A stretch of 64,000 nt of DNA from assembly GCA_949300425.1 (NCBI GenBank), contig CASGED010000038.1, positions 1 through 64,000 of the forward strand. The letters are read 5' to 3'. Origin of the DNA: an uncultured Bacteroides sp. Lineage in GTDB: Bacteria > Bacteroidota > Bacteroidia > Bacteroidales > Bacteroidaceae. The position numbers and the translations under genes are program-made. Positions 53,021-61,121 of this stretch are shown here, in pieces. Within the stretch, counting starts at the first letter, position 1. Each line of letters starts with the position of its first letter. The notes beneath the pieces were generated by a model. It did no database searches. It saw only the letters and a list, made by a program, of their open reading frames with translations, and had not been told where the DNA came from.

Positions 53021-55417
53021 ATGAATTTACGTTTTACGCTATCAATAACACTGTCTGTTATCTATTTAACTATCTTTGCTCAAACTAAGGAAGAAAAGGT
53101 AGCTTGGAGTAATTATCAAAAATATTATGAAGCAGGTTTTACTCAAGGTACACCGGAAAAACAGCAGGCCATAGGAGAATTCCGCACTTATTTTTCACGT
53201 GCTGGCTACAAGAAATTTAGTGGTGGAGACTGGCGGAAAACCTATGAAAATGATTTGCTAAGATTGCAGGCGGATGGTATTTTCATTGACTTGAAAGATA
53301 GTGATGCTGGTAAGTCCTTGGGAGGGAATGAAGCCGACAGCGGAGGTTCTATTACTGCGGCTTATAATCGGATATGGCATATTTCTGAAGCGTTCCGCCA
53401 CGGAGAACTGACTTATGAAAAAGACCGGGAAATTTGGCGGCGTTGCCAAGAGGCAATCGTACACTATGGCCGTTTGGAGAACAGGCGTCCCAATGACTAC
53501 CGCCGTTTCCATGCTTCCTGTTTCGCCATCCCTACCGCTGCTGTCAACATCTATTTTTGCCACCTGTCCCAAATGGATGCGGTGGAGAAAGGGGAGATAA
53601 AGGATAATCTGTCCGTAGCGGCTTGCGAGATGTTGAAGATGATGGGGCTACAGGCTTGGACGCAACCATTCCGCAATGATGCGACAGACCAAAATGTGGT
53701 GCAGTTGGACCGCTTCCGCAAACACGTGTGGTGGGTGGGAGGCAATGCGTTGGGTTACCGTTCTTTGTTGCCGGTCGCCTTCATGTTACGTTCAGTATCG
53801 ATGGTCGATTTGTTGGCGGATATTTCTCAAAAGTGTATCAGCATGACTTCACAGCCTACTTACGACACTTCGTTTTGGACGGAAGGCTTTACGGCCGACG
53901 GTGCCGGATGGGGGCACGGCATGCAGTGCCTGATATGGGGTTACCCGATAGACGGGACGCTGAACGCCCTCAATATACTCAACATGCTGAAAGGGTCTCC
54001 GTGGGAGAAAAAACTGAGCAGGGAGAACGTAGCCGCTCTTTTGAATTATTTCCGGGGAGGGAACTTCTATTATTATAAAGGATATAACCTGCCATGCGTA
54101 GACCGTTATTCCATGGCTTACAAACCAGAGAAAAGTGCCATCCGCTATCAAAGTATGTTGAAACAATTGTTGACCGGTTGGCGGGAATCTTTTACGGAAG
54201 AGGAACTGACTGAAATGGAACGCCTCTACGAAGAAACCACCCGGATGGAAATCAACATGGATGGAGTGAAGGACTACAGTGGCACACGCTGGTTTTTCAA
54301 CAACGACGACTTGGTAAAGAAAAACGACCGTTACCATATCATTGTCAACATGGCCTCGGTGCGTTGCGACGGACTGGAGAGCGCCCATACCTTTGCCGAT
54401 GCTTATAATTATTACGTAACGGATGGCGGCACGCTGTTCCAGCGCAACGGTAATGAATACCGCAAGGCCTTCGGTGCCTATGACGTGACGGCTTATCCGG
54501 GCGTCACGGCACGGGAAGGCATGGACCGCCTGCGCCCGGTGACTAACTGGCGCGGCTATTGTAGTAAGTTTAACTTTGCTGCAGCCGCCACTTCGGGGGG
54601 AGAGAATGCCGCTGCCGGCTACATCTTCGAGAAAATGAACGCTTCGGAAAAGGAAAATGTAAATGATAAAGGCAACAGCATCCGTAAGGATTCTGTATTG
54701 TATGGTGTGAATGCCTATAAATCCTACTTCATAATCGGGGATTATTTGGTGGCTTTAGGAGCCGGCATTACGAACCTTACGCCCGAAGTGCCCGGTCGCA
54801 TACGCACGTCCGTCGAACAGGTAGAGCGGACGGACAGTGTGTTCTGGTATAAAGGGGAAAATACGGATTGGCTGGTGCAACAAGGGCAATTTGCTTATTC
54901 CGTATTCCCGGAATACAAGAAGCGGATGCGTCATGCTTGTGAGACAAAGGCGACGGATTGGATGAAGATGAATCCGTCCAACCAGAATAACAAGAATCTG
55001 CCTCAGGAAGTAGATATATTGTCCATTTGGATTGACCACGGCGAACATCCCGTGGACGATACGTACGGATATGCCGTTTATTGCGGCGAAGGATTGCCGG
55101 CGAAAGAATATCCATTCGAAGTGCTGCGTAATGATACCGCCGTCCAGGCCGTGCAATCCAAAGATCAAAAAGTCATTGGTGCCATATTCTATGACCCAAA
55201 CGTTTCGTTAAAGGGAAAAGGGCTGGAACTGTCTGTTTCCGCTCCTTGCGCTGTGCTCATAGAGAAAGAAGAAGGGCGGACAAAGCTGTCTGTCACCGAT
55301 GCGCGAATGGATAAGGGGTGCAAACAAATAAAGATTGTCTGGAACGGACATAAACATGTTTGTGAAATGCCGCAAGGTGAATGGTGTGGGAAACCGGCCC
55401 TTATTTGTCAGCCTTAA
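53021..55417 (+). CDS. Divergent PL8-fold polysaccharide lyase, secreted
   Basis: 798 residues with a signal peptide (MNLRFTLSITLSVIYLTIFA) but no lipobox, so probably periplasmic, in contrast to the surface lyase upstream. The pattern is nearer to chondroitinase ABC than to classical hyaluronate lyase: TADGAGWGHGMQCLIWGYP gives His and Tyr, and SIWIDHGEHPVDDTYGYAVY is the C-terminal family block. The Asn-containing NWW-type motif of hyaluronate/AC lyases is not visible; RFHASCFAIPTAA is at that place. It is 26 bases after the first lyase gene, so probably cotranscribed. It may finish oligosaccharides in the periplasm. Activity is inferred from the fold only. Confidence 0.78.
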   Translation: MNLRFTLSITLSVIYLTIFAQTKEEKVAWSNYQKYYEAGFTQGTPEKQQAIGEFRTYFSRAGYKKFSGGDWRKTYENDLLRLQADGIFIDLKDSDAGKSLGGNEADSGGSITAAYNRIWHISEAFRHGELTYEKDREIWRRCQEAIVHYGRLENRRPNDYRRFHASCFAIPTAAVNIYFCHLSQMDAVEKGEIKDNLSVAACEMLKMMGLQAWTQPFRNDATDQNVVQLDRFRKHVWWVGGNALGYRSLLPVAFMLRSVSMVDLLADISQKCISMTSQPTYDTSFWTEGFTADGAGWGHGMQCLIWGYPIDGTLNALNILNMLKGSPWEKKLSRENVAALLNYFRGGNFYYYKGYNLPCVDRYSMAYKPEKSAIRYQSMLKQLLTGWRESFTEEELTEMERLYEETTRMEINMDGVKDYSGTRWFFNNDDLVKKNDRYHIIVNMASVRCDGLESAHTFADAYNYYVTDGGTLFQRNGNEYRKAFGAYDVTAYPGVTAREGMDRLRPVTNWRGYCSKFNFAAAATSGGENAAAGYIFEKMNASEKENVNDKGNSIRKDSVLYGVNAYKSYFIIGDYLVALGAGITNLTPEVPGRIRTSVEQVERTDSVFWYKGENTDWLVQQGQFAYSVFPEYKKRMRHACETKATDWMKMNPSNQNNKNLPQEVDILSIWIDHGEHPVDDTYGYAVYCGEGLPAKEYPFEVLRNDTAVQAVQSKDQKVIGAIFYDPNVSLKGKGLELSVSAPCAVLIEKEEGRTKLSVTDARMDKGCKQIKIVWNGHKHVCEMPQGEWCGKPALICQP

Positions 55418-55557
55418 ATTGTCGACATGAGAGATGCTGCATTATATGATGAGTAAGAATTTGTAGCAATTTGATGGATGCTGTTGTACGCATTTTAGAA
55501 TTGTTCTTTCACGTGGGGATTTATCCTTGCCAGAAGCCCTTATAAGTAAGGTGCGGG

Positions 55558-55645
55558 AATGTTTCTAACATAGACCTTGAATGTTTCTAACATTCACCTC
55601 CTATGTTAGAAACATTCCCCCCTTAAGTTAGTAACCTGAAGTGGG
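55558..55645. repeat. Array E: 22-bp dyad units in the PL8/M48 convergent gap
   Basis: AATGTTTCTAACAT starts at 55558 and 55580; the inverted form TATGTTAGAAACATT starts at 55602 and a degenerate copy (TAAGTTAGTAACC) at 55624, all 22 apart. The core AATGTT-TCT-AACATT is a dyad, so flipping a unit keeps the arms and reverses only the centre. The rest of the 415-base gap (55418-55832) shows no gene. Confidence 0.85.
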
Positions 55646-55832
55646 ACCTGTTCTCACCCTCTTTGTTTTTGTAAATTCAAATAATCATAGAATCTTCCTC
55701 TTTGTTTTCTTCTATGTTTACTAAATAATGTTTGGACATGCGTCGGTCGGGCATTAATGATATTGTAAGGCGTATAATTCCCACCGGGAAGTATCTATTC
55801 TATATGAATTTGTCCTTGTTGAAAGCTGCGCT

Positions 55833-57362
55833 TCATCGGCTGATTTTTTCCAAAGTAAGCAGGCTCCAGTTTATTTCCTTCTCTATCCACATACGTTCTT
55901 CTTCGGCGGCAGGTTGTTGTTGCTGGTATTGCGTAAGTTTATCAATGTAGCTGTTCAACGCCTCAGTCGCTTGGGCTATCCGGTCCATTCGGATGAACAG
56001 CAGGGCGCGTTGCTTGTCGATGTTCAGGTTGGGGCGGTGGGCACTGAGCTGTTCGGCCTTGTCCAGCCATGCCAGACATCGTTCGTTGGCTTCCTCATTA
56101 TTATATATAGCCATTTCAGCCTGTGTGCGTATCAGGTACGTTTCGCTGTCTGCCCTGTTGTTGGTTATGTTTTTCTCCAACAGGCGGATGGCTTCTTGGT
56201 ACATGCCACCTGAATAATTCAGGGCGGCGTTGAAGTTTACGATGTCATAAGTCTGTTTCCCGTATCGTATGGTGCCGGGGAGTGGAGCCGGTTTGTTTTT
56301 GCCTGCCAAGGTTTCGATACGTTTGTTCAGGTTTTCCAGGCTTTGGTAGCGGAGTATGCCTTCGTCCTGACCGCAACGGGCATAATAATCGCTGATTTTC
56401 TGCAATGCCGATACCAAGGCTTCCGGGCGATATCGTTTGTAGGTCAGTAGTTCGCGGGCCAGTCGGTCTGCCTCGGCGTCTTGTTTTTCGGAGTAGTTCA
56501 GGCCGAAACGATTGATGACCGGCAGGCATACTAATGAGATAATCGTTCCCATGTCGGCTATCAGGCTGGTGCCTAAATAGCGGTCATCTCCTGTGGCATA
56601 ATAATCATAAGTGAGCGATTGTGACACCGAACTGAATACGTCGGCCCAAAATGAGGCTCGTTTGGCACGTATCTCGGCCCGACGTATGTTCTTTATCTGA
56701 TGGTCGAAAAGGAAATGGGCGGCTTCGCTGGCTATGATGGCGGCAAGTTCTTCTTCGGAATCGAGCGCGCAAAACAGACCTGTGCTGAGAATAAAGCCTC
56801 CATTGGGCAAAGTGAAAGCCAATGGCTCGGGCGATTGGATGAGATGTATTTGCAAATTCCCGTTTTGCCGGGTACGTATTTGGTCGCTGCATAGCTTGGC
56901 CAGCAAACCTTGGGCGAGTGTGGTCGCGTAAGCGTCTTCGTAGAGGATGCCTCTCAGGTTTTCAAGATAATCATAACATTCGGCATCCACCTCCCGTAGC
57001 AGTTGGGTGCTGTAGTTCACGTCGTCCCAATATTCATATAGGTGATTTTTCAGAAAAGCCTGTTGCCAGAACTCCGCATCGCTGCCGGGCTTTGCCAGGT
57101 CGATAATGTGTATTTTTTCCGCCGGCATCAGGTATTGTTGTCCGTCTACATTCAGGATGTAGTGCAGTCCTCGCTGGTAAGTTCCCGCATCGGACATGTC
57201 TACCAATCGCTGGATGGTGACTTTCGTACCTGACGGCCATTTTTCGAATGTTTCGTTTAGGCTTCCCTTGACGGAGATTTCTCCGCTCAGGCTTCGGTAC
57301 TTTGCAAATGCGCCCGTAGTAGCCAGTAAGATTACGAGGCAGAAAGACAGAATTCGTTTCAT
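55833..57362 (-). CDS. M48-type peptidase homologue with degenerate zinc motif
   Basis: About 509 residues from ATG 57362, with signal peptide (MKRILSFCLVILLATTGAFA). An N-terminal beta-rich part (about 22-110), a region resembling M48 peptidases (BepA/YfgC type; PEPLAFTLPNGGFILSTGLF, then ELAAIIASEAAH), the third-ligand region AEADRLARELL, and a C-terminal helical TPR-like part (about 390-505). M48 requires HExxH; here it is SEAAH (S212-E213-H216), so the first zinc ligand is lost, while Glu213, His216 and Glu297 remain. It may be catalytically dead or use another ligand. The TPR-like tail suits a periplasmic chaperone role. An upstream in-frame TTG at 57422 is not a likely start. Confidence 0.8.
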   Translation of the reverse strand: MKRILSFCLVILLATTGAFAKYRSLSGEISVKGSLNETFEKWPSGTKVTIQRLVDMSDAGTYQRGLHYILNVDGQQYLMPAEKIHIIDLAKPGSDAEFWQQAFLKNHLYEYWDDVNYSTQLLREVDAECYDYLENLRGILYEDAYATTLAQGLLAKLCSDQIRTRQNGNLQIHLIQSPEPLAFTLPNGGFILSTGLFCALDSEEELAAIIASEAAHFLFDHQIKNIRRAEIRAKRASFWADVFSSVSQSLTYDYYATGDDRYLGTSLIADMGTIISLVCLPVINRFGLNYSEKQDAEADRLARELLTYKRYRPEALVSALQKISDYYARCGQDEGILRYQSLENLNKRIETLAGKNKPAPLPGTIRYGKQTYDIVNFNAALNYSGGMYQEAIRLLEKNITNNRADSETYLIRTQAEMAIYNNEEANERCLAWLDKAEQLSAHRPNLNIDKQRALLFIRMDRIAQATEALNSYIDKLTQYQQQQPAAEEERMWIEKEINWSLLTLEKISR

Positions 57363-57391
57363 GGTTGTAGTATTTAATGGGTTATGATTAT

Positions 57392-57423
57392 CAAAGTTAA
57401 AAAATAAAATTGATTTCGGCAAA
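57392..57423 (-). promoter_or_regulatory. Promoter of the M48-type gene
   Basis: Minus-strand TTTG (57423-57420), 20-base spacer, TAACTTTG (57399-57392). Good match to the Bacteroides consensus, 30 bases before the start. Confidence 0.75.
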
Positions 57424-57439
57424 TATGGCTTCTGTTTTT

Positions 57440-57447
57440 TAACTTTG
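57440..57447 (+). promoter_or_regulatory. -7 box of the phosphoesterase gene
   Basis: TAACTTTG, 22 bases before ATG 57470, divergent from the M48 promoter. Confidence 0.5.
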
Positions 57448-57469
57448 TGTCATAAAATGCAAGAGAACG

Positions 57470-57961
57470 ATGGTTAAAATAGGTTTGTTATCTGATACTC
57501 ACGGTTATTGGGACGAAAAATATCTCCATTATTTTGAACCGTGCGATGAAATATGGCATGCGGGTGACATAGGCTCGATGGAAGTAGTCCGGCGTTTGGC
57601 AGCCTTCCGCACTTTCCGGGCAGTGTATGGCAATATAGACGGGCAAGATATCCGACGTCTTTATCCGCAGACACTTCGTTTTACGGTAGAAGGGGCGGAG
57701 GTTCTGATGAAGCATATCGGTGGTTACCCCGGACGATACGACCCGTCTATAGCCGGCAGTTTGTTGGCGCGTCCTCCCAAACTTTTCATTAGCGGACACT
57801 CGCACATTTTAAAAGTGAAGTATGACAAGACGTTGGGTATGCTCCACATCAATCCAGGAGCAGCCGGCAAATATGGTTTCCATAAGGTTCGTACATTGGT
57901 GCGTTTCGTGGTAGATGCCGGTGCGTTTAGGGATCTGGAGGTGATAGAATTGGCGGGATGA
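57470..57961 (+). CDS. YfcE-type metallophosphoesterase
   Basis: 163 residues with the compact calcineurin-like fold: GLLSDTHGYWD (metal ligands DxH), WHAGDIGS (GDxx), VYGNIDGQ (GNxD), SGHSHILK (GHxH). These enzymes hydrolyse phosphodiesters; E. coli YfcE has no settled physiological substrate. It has its own -7 box and stands alone between the divergent M48-type gene and rfbA. Confidence 0.9.
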   Translation: MVKIGLLSDTHGYWDEKYLHYFEPCDEIWHAGDIGSMEVVRRLAAFRTFRAVYGNIDGQDIRRLYPQTLRFTVEGAEVLMKHIGGYPGRYDPSIAGSLLARPPKLFISGHSHILKVKYDKTLGMLHINPGAAGKYGFHKVRTLVRFVVDAGAFRDLEVIELAG

Positions 57962-58006
57962 ATGGCGGGATGAATGTAGCAGGACATAAAAAAGGAATAA
58001 TTTTAT

Positions 58007-58037
58007 TTTGTAGTACACTATGTTTACGTTATCTTTG
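58007..58037 (+). promoter_or_regulatory. Consensus promoter of rfbA-rfbB
   Basis: TTTG (58007-58010), exactly 19 bases, TATCTTTG (58030-58037). It gives an untranslated leader of about 75 bases before rfbA. Confidence 0.85.
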
Positions 58038-58118
58038 TGCGCTGAATAGCAACGAGAGCCGTGAGGCAACGTCCTCCTTCTTATATATTCCCAGTTTATT
58101 TATAAAGATTAAAGAATT

Positions 58119-58991
58119 ATGAAAGGAATTATTCTTGCCGGTGGCAGTGCCACCCGTCTCTATCCGTTGTCTAAGGCTATCTCCAAGCAGATAATGCCTG
58201 TCTACGACAAACCGATGATTTACTATCCTCTTTCTACGCTGATGCTGGCCGGTGTTCGCGAAGTGCTTATTATTTCTACTCCCCGTGACTTGCCTATGTT
58301 CCGCGAATTGTTGGGAACCGGCGAAGATTTGGGCATGTCTTTCTCTTACAAGGTGCAGGAAAAGCCCAACGGTTTGGCGCAGGCCTTTGTATTGGGCGCC
58401 GAGTTCCTGAATGGCGGACCGGGGTGCTTGATTTTGGGAGATAATCTGTTTTACGGTCAAGGCTTTTCGGCGATGCTGAGGCGTGCCGCTTCTATTGAGA
58501 AAGGCGCTTGCATCTTTGGCTATTACGTGAAAGACCCTCGTGCCTATGGTGTTGTAGAGTTTGACGCCCAAGGCAAGGTGCTCTCGTTAGAGGAAAAACC
58601 GGAGTGTCCCAAAAGCAACTATGCTGTTCCCGGCCTTTACTTCTATGACGCGACCGTAACCGAGAAAGCCGCCGCTTTGAAACCCTCTGCCCGGGGTGAA
58701 TATGAGATTACCGATTTGAACAAGTTGTATTTGGAAGAAGGTACCTTGAAAGTAGAACTCTTTGGCCGTGGCTTTGCATGGCTTGATACGGGCAATTGTG
58801 ACAGCCTGTTGGAAGCCAGCAATTTTGTAGCTACCATCCAGAACCGCCAGGGCTTCCGGGTAAGTTGCATTGAGGAAATAGCTTGGCGTAAGGGATGGAT
58901 AGATTCCGCGCAGCTTCATCGCTTGGGCGAACAGTTGGGTAAGACTGAGTATGGTCATTATCTGATGGAATTGGCCGCTTCGCGTAAATAA
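58119..58991 (+). CDS. rfbA: Glucose-1-phosphate thymidylyltransferase
   Basis: 290 residues, normal for RfbA/RmlA. The nucleotide-binding start [19 protein letters not shown] and the [20 protein letters not shown] motif identify it. It makes dTDP-glucose from dTTP and glucose-1-phosphate, the first step to dTDP-L-rhamnose for O-antigen or capsule. Cotranscribed with rfbB; no rfbC is seen here and rfbD is at 27845. Confidence 0.96.
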   Translation: MKGIILAGGSATRLYPLSKAISKQIMPVYDKPMIYYPLSTLMLAGVREVLIISTPRDLPMFRELLGTGEDLGMSFSYKVQEKPNGLAQAFVLGAEFLNGGPGCLILGDNLFYGQGFSAMLRRAASIEKGACIFGYYVKDPRAYGVVEFDAQGKVLSLEEKPECPKSNYAVPGLYFYDATVTEKAAALKPSARGEYEITDLNKLYLEEGTLKVELFGRGFAWLDTGNCDSLLEASNFVATIQNRQGFRVSCIEEIAWRKGWIDSAQLHRLGEQLGKTEYGHYLMELAASRK

Positions 58992-59019
58992 AAAAACAGC
59001 CATTAATTCATTGAACAAT

Positions 59020-60159
59020 ATGAAAACCTATCTTGTAACAGGAGCCGCCGGATTTATCGGCGCTAATTTCATTAAATACATTTTGGCGAAACACGATGAC
59101 GTCAAAGTTGTGATTCTGGATGCACTGACTTATGCCGGGAATTTGGGTACCGTTGCCAAGGATATTGATAATGAACGTTGTTTCTTTGTGAAAGGTGACA
59201 TCTGTGACCGTGCTTTGGCTGACGAACTGTTTGCCAAGTATAAATTTGATTATGTCGTAAATTTTGCCGCAGAGAGTCATGTGGACCGTAGTATTGAGAA
59301 TCCGCAGCTTTTCCTGATAACCAATATCCTGGGTACACAGAACTTGTTGGACGCTGCCCGTCGTGCGTGGGTGGATGGCAAGGATGAACAAGGTTATCCT
59401 ACCTGGCGTAAAGGGGTGCGTTACCATCAAGTGTCTACCGACGAAGTTTATGGCTCGTTGGGTGCTGAAGGCTTTTTTACCGAGCAGACACCGCTTTGTC
59501 CGCATAGTCCCTATAGTGCTTCAAAAACCAGTGCCGACTTGGTGGTAATGGCATATCACGATACTTATAAGATGCCGGTTACCATCACCCGTTGTTCCAA
59601 CAATTACGGACCTTACCATTTTCCCGAGAAACTGATTCCGCTTATTATTAAAAACATTTTGGAAGGGAAGAAACTGCCTGTATATGGTGACGGAAGCAAC
59701 GTGCGCGACTGGCTTTATGTGGAAGACCACTGTAAAGCCATTGACATGGTAGTGCGCGAGGGACGTGAAGGCGAAGTGTACAACGTAGGCGGGCACAACG
59801 AGAAAACCAATTTGGAGATTGTAAAGCTGACCATCGCCACCATCCATCGTCTGATGACGGAACATCCTGCTTATCGGGATGTGCTGAAGAAAAAGGAAAA
59901 AGGCACCGACGGACAGATTGACATCAGTTGGATAAACGAGGACCTCATCACCTTCGTGAAAGATCGCTTGGGGCACGACCAACGCTATGCCATTGACCCC
60001 ACCAAGATAAAGAATGAGTTGGGCTGGTATCCCGAAACCTGTTTTGAAGTAGGTATTGTGAAGACTATCGAGTGGTATCTCAACAATCAGCCATGGGTAG
60101 AGGAGGTAACCAGCGGTGACTATCAGAACTATTACGAACGTATGTACGGTAAGCGCTAA
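59020..60159 (+). CDS. rfbB: dTDP-glucose 4,6-dehydratase
   Basis: About 379 residues. NAD-binding TYLVTGAAGFIGANF, STDEVYGSLG, and the catalytic YSASK (SPYSASKTSAD). It converts dTDP-glucose to the 4-keto-6-deoxy intermediate. ATG 59020 gives the normal N-terminus; the in-frame TTG 59011 is unlikely. Its stop TAA (60157-60159) overlaps the menA stop on the other strand, and its probable terminator lies inside menA (60193-60238). Confidence 0.96.
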   Translation: MKTYLVTGAAGFIGANFIKYILAKHDDVKVVILDALTYAGNLGTVAKDIDNERCFFVKGDICDRALADELFAKYKFDYVVNFAAESHVDRSIENPQLFLITNILGTQNLLDAARRAWVDGKDEQGYPTWRKGVRYHQVSTDEVYGSLGAEGFFTEQTPLCPHSPYSASKTSADLVVMAYHDTYKMPVTITRCSNNYGPYHFPEKLIPLIIKNILEGKKLPVYGDGSNVRDWLYVEDHCKAIDMVVREGREGEVYNVGGHNEKTNLEIVKLTIATIHRLMTEHPAYRDVLKKKEKGTDGQIDISWINEDLITFVKDRLGHDQRYAIDPTKIKNELGWYPETCFEVGIVKTIEWYLNNQPWVEEVTSGDYQNYYERMYGKR

Positions 60160-61061
60160 TGGCTTACCGCTACGCTCAGTAATAATCCCATGAACAGCAT
60201 ATTGCGCGAAGTCTCGCCCAATATGCTGTTTAATTTTTCCCCTTCACGTATCTGTATCATTTTCCGCCAGGTCAAGCTATGCAGGTAGAAGTAGACGCAA
60301 GGTGCCCAAATAAACTCCATCCACGTTAGCCGTCCCGTAAACACCAGCCCGGTGCATACCAATACGGCGGCAAGCCCCAGTCCCAAGTACAAGTTCGCGC
60401 CGAAACGTTCGCCATAGCGTGCCACCAATGTCAGTTTTCCGCTCAATCGGTCCTGATTGCGGTCGCGATAGTTGTTGATGGTCAGTAGGGTGTCAATCAC
60501 CAATCCCGATATGACGGACAGCAGCAGGACATCTACGTTTAGCTCTCCCGTCTGGACATAGTATGTGCCGCCCACAGGAATAAATCCGAAAAAGACCAAT
60601 ACCAGTACATCGCCCCAACCGTGATAGGACAGTATCGTCGTATAGAGGAAAGCGAACAGCAGGCACACTACTCCTAATAGCACTAATTCCCAACCGCCGT
60701 GAGGCAGGTTCCCCCATGCTGTGAACAGTACGCCGAGTCCGCACAGGCAAGCTAATGTCAGTGCTATCCCGATGCCTATACGCATACCCCGTGGGGTAAT
60801 CCAGCCTTCAGCGCAGGCTCGTTTAGGACCCAAGCGGTCTTCGCGGTCAGTTCCTTTAAGGAAGTCGAATAAATCATTGATGAAATTGGCTGCTATTTGC
60901 ATGAAGAAAGCAAATAGCAGGCACAATACGGCCGGAGCCGTTTCGAATGCATGGTCTGAAAAAGCCAGTGCACTGCCCAGCAATACAGGGATAAAAGCTG
61001 CCGTCAGCGTCTTGGGACGTGCGGCCAATAACCATGCTTGAGGAGAATTTGTTCGTATCAT
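60156..61061 (-). CDS. menA: 1,4-dihydroxy-2-naphthoate polyprenyltransferase
   Basis: A 301-residue membrane protein of the UbiA superfamily with eight or nine helices. Substrate-binding Asp motifs: NFINDLFDFLKGTDREDRLG and NNYRDRNQDRLSGK. Start TNSPQAWLLAARPKTLTAA is typical of MenA. It attaches the prenyl tail in menaquinone synthesis. Its last four bases overlap rfbB tail to tail, and the C-terminal codons carry a perfect 12-bp stem that looks like the terminator of rfbAB. Confidence 0.93.
   Translation of the reverse strand: MIRTNSPQAWLLAARPKTLTAAFIPVLLGSALAFSDHAFETAPAVLCLLFAFFMQIAANFINDLFDFLKGTDREDRLGPKRACAEGWITPRGMRIGIGIALTLACLCGLGVLFTAWGNLPHGGWELVLLGVVCLLFAFLYTTILSYHGWGDVLVLVFFGFIPVGGTYYVQTGELNVDVLLLSVISGLVIDTLLTINNYRDRNQDRLSGKLTLVARYGERFGANLYLGLGLAAVLVCTGLVFTGRLTWMEFIWAPCVYFYLHSLTWRKMIQIREGEKLNSILGETSRNMLFMGLLLSVAVSH
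60193..60238 (+). terminator. rfbAB terminator embedded in convergent menA
   Basis: AACAGCATATTG (60193-60204) and CAATATGCTGTT (60219-60230) form a perfect 12-bp stem, followed by TAATTTTT. It is 34 bases after the rfbB stop and within the last 25 codons of menA. Confidence 0.8.
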
Positions 61062-61121
61062 GAGTGGATTTTGTTTAAGAGAAATGCTCCCTTCAATAGG
61101 AGTCTCCCTACCTTATTTTAA

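Noticed and set aside
11997..55645. CRISPR arrays
   Set aside because: Period is only 22-23 bp, leaving variable parts of about 7-13 bases, the variable parts are themselves similar between units, and there are no cas genes.
55732..55950. A 72-codon plus-strand frame overlapping the 3' end of the M48-type gene
   Set aside because: Overlaps a conserved gene end, no start signal, no recognisable features.
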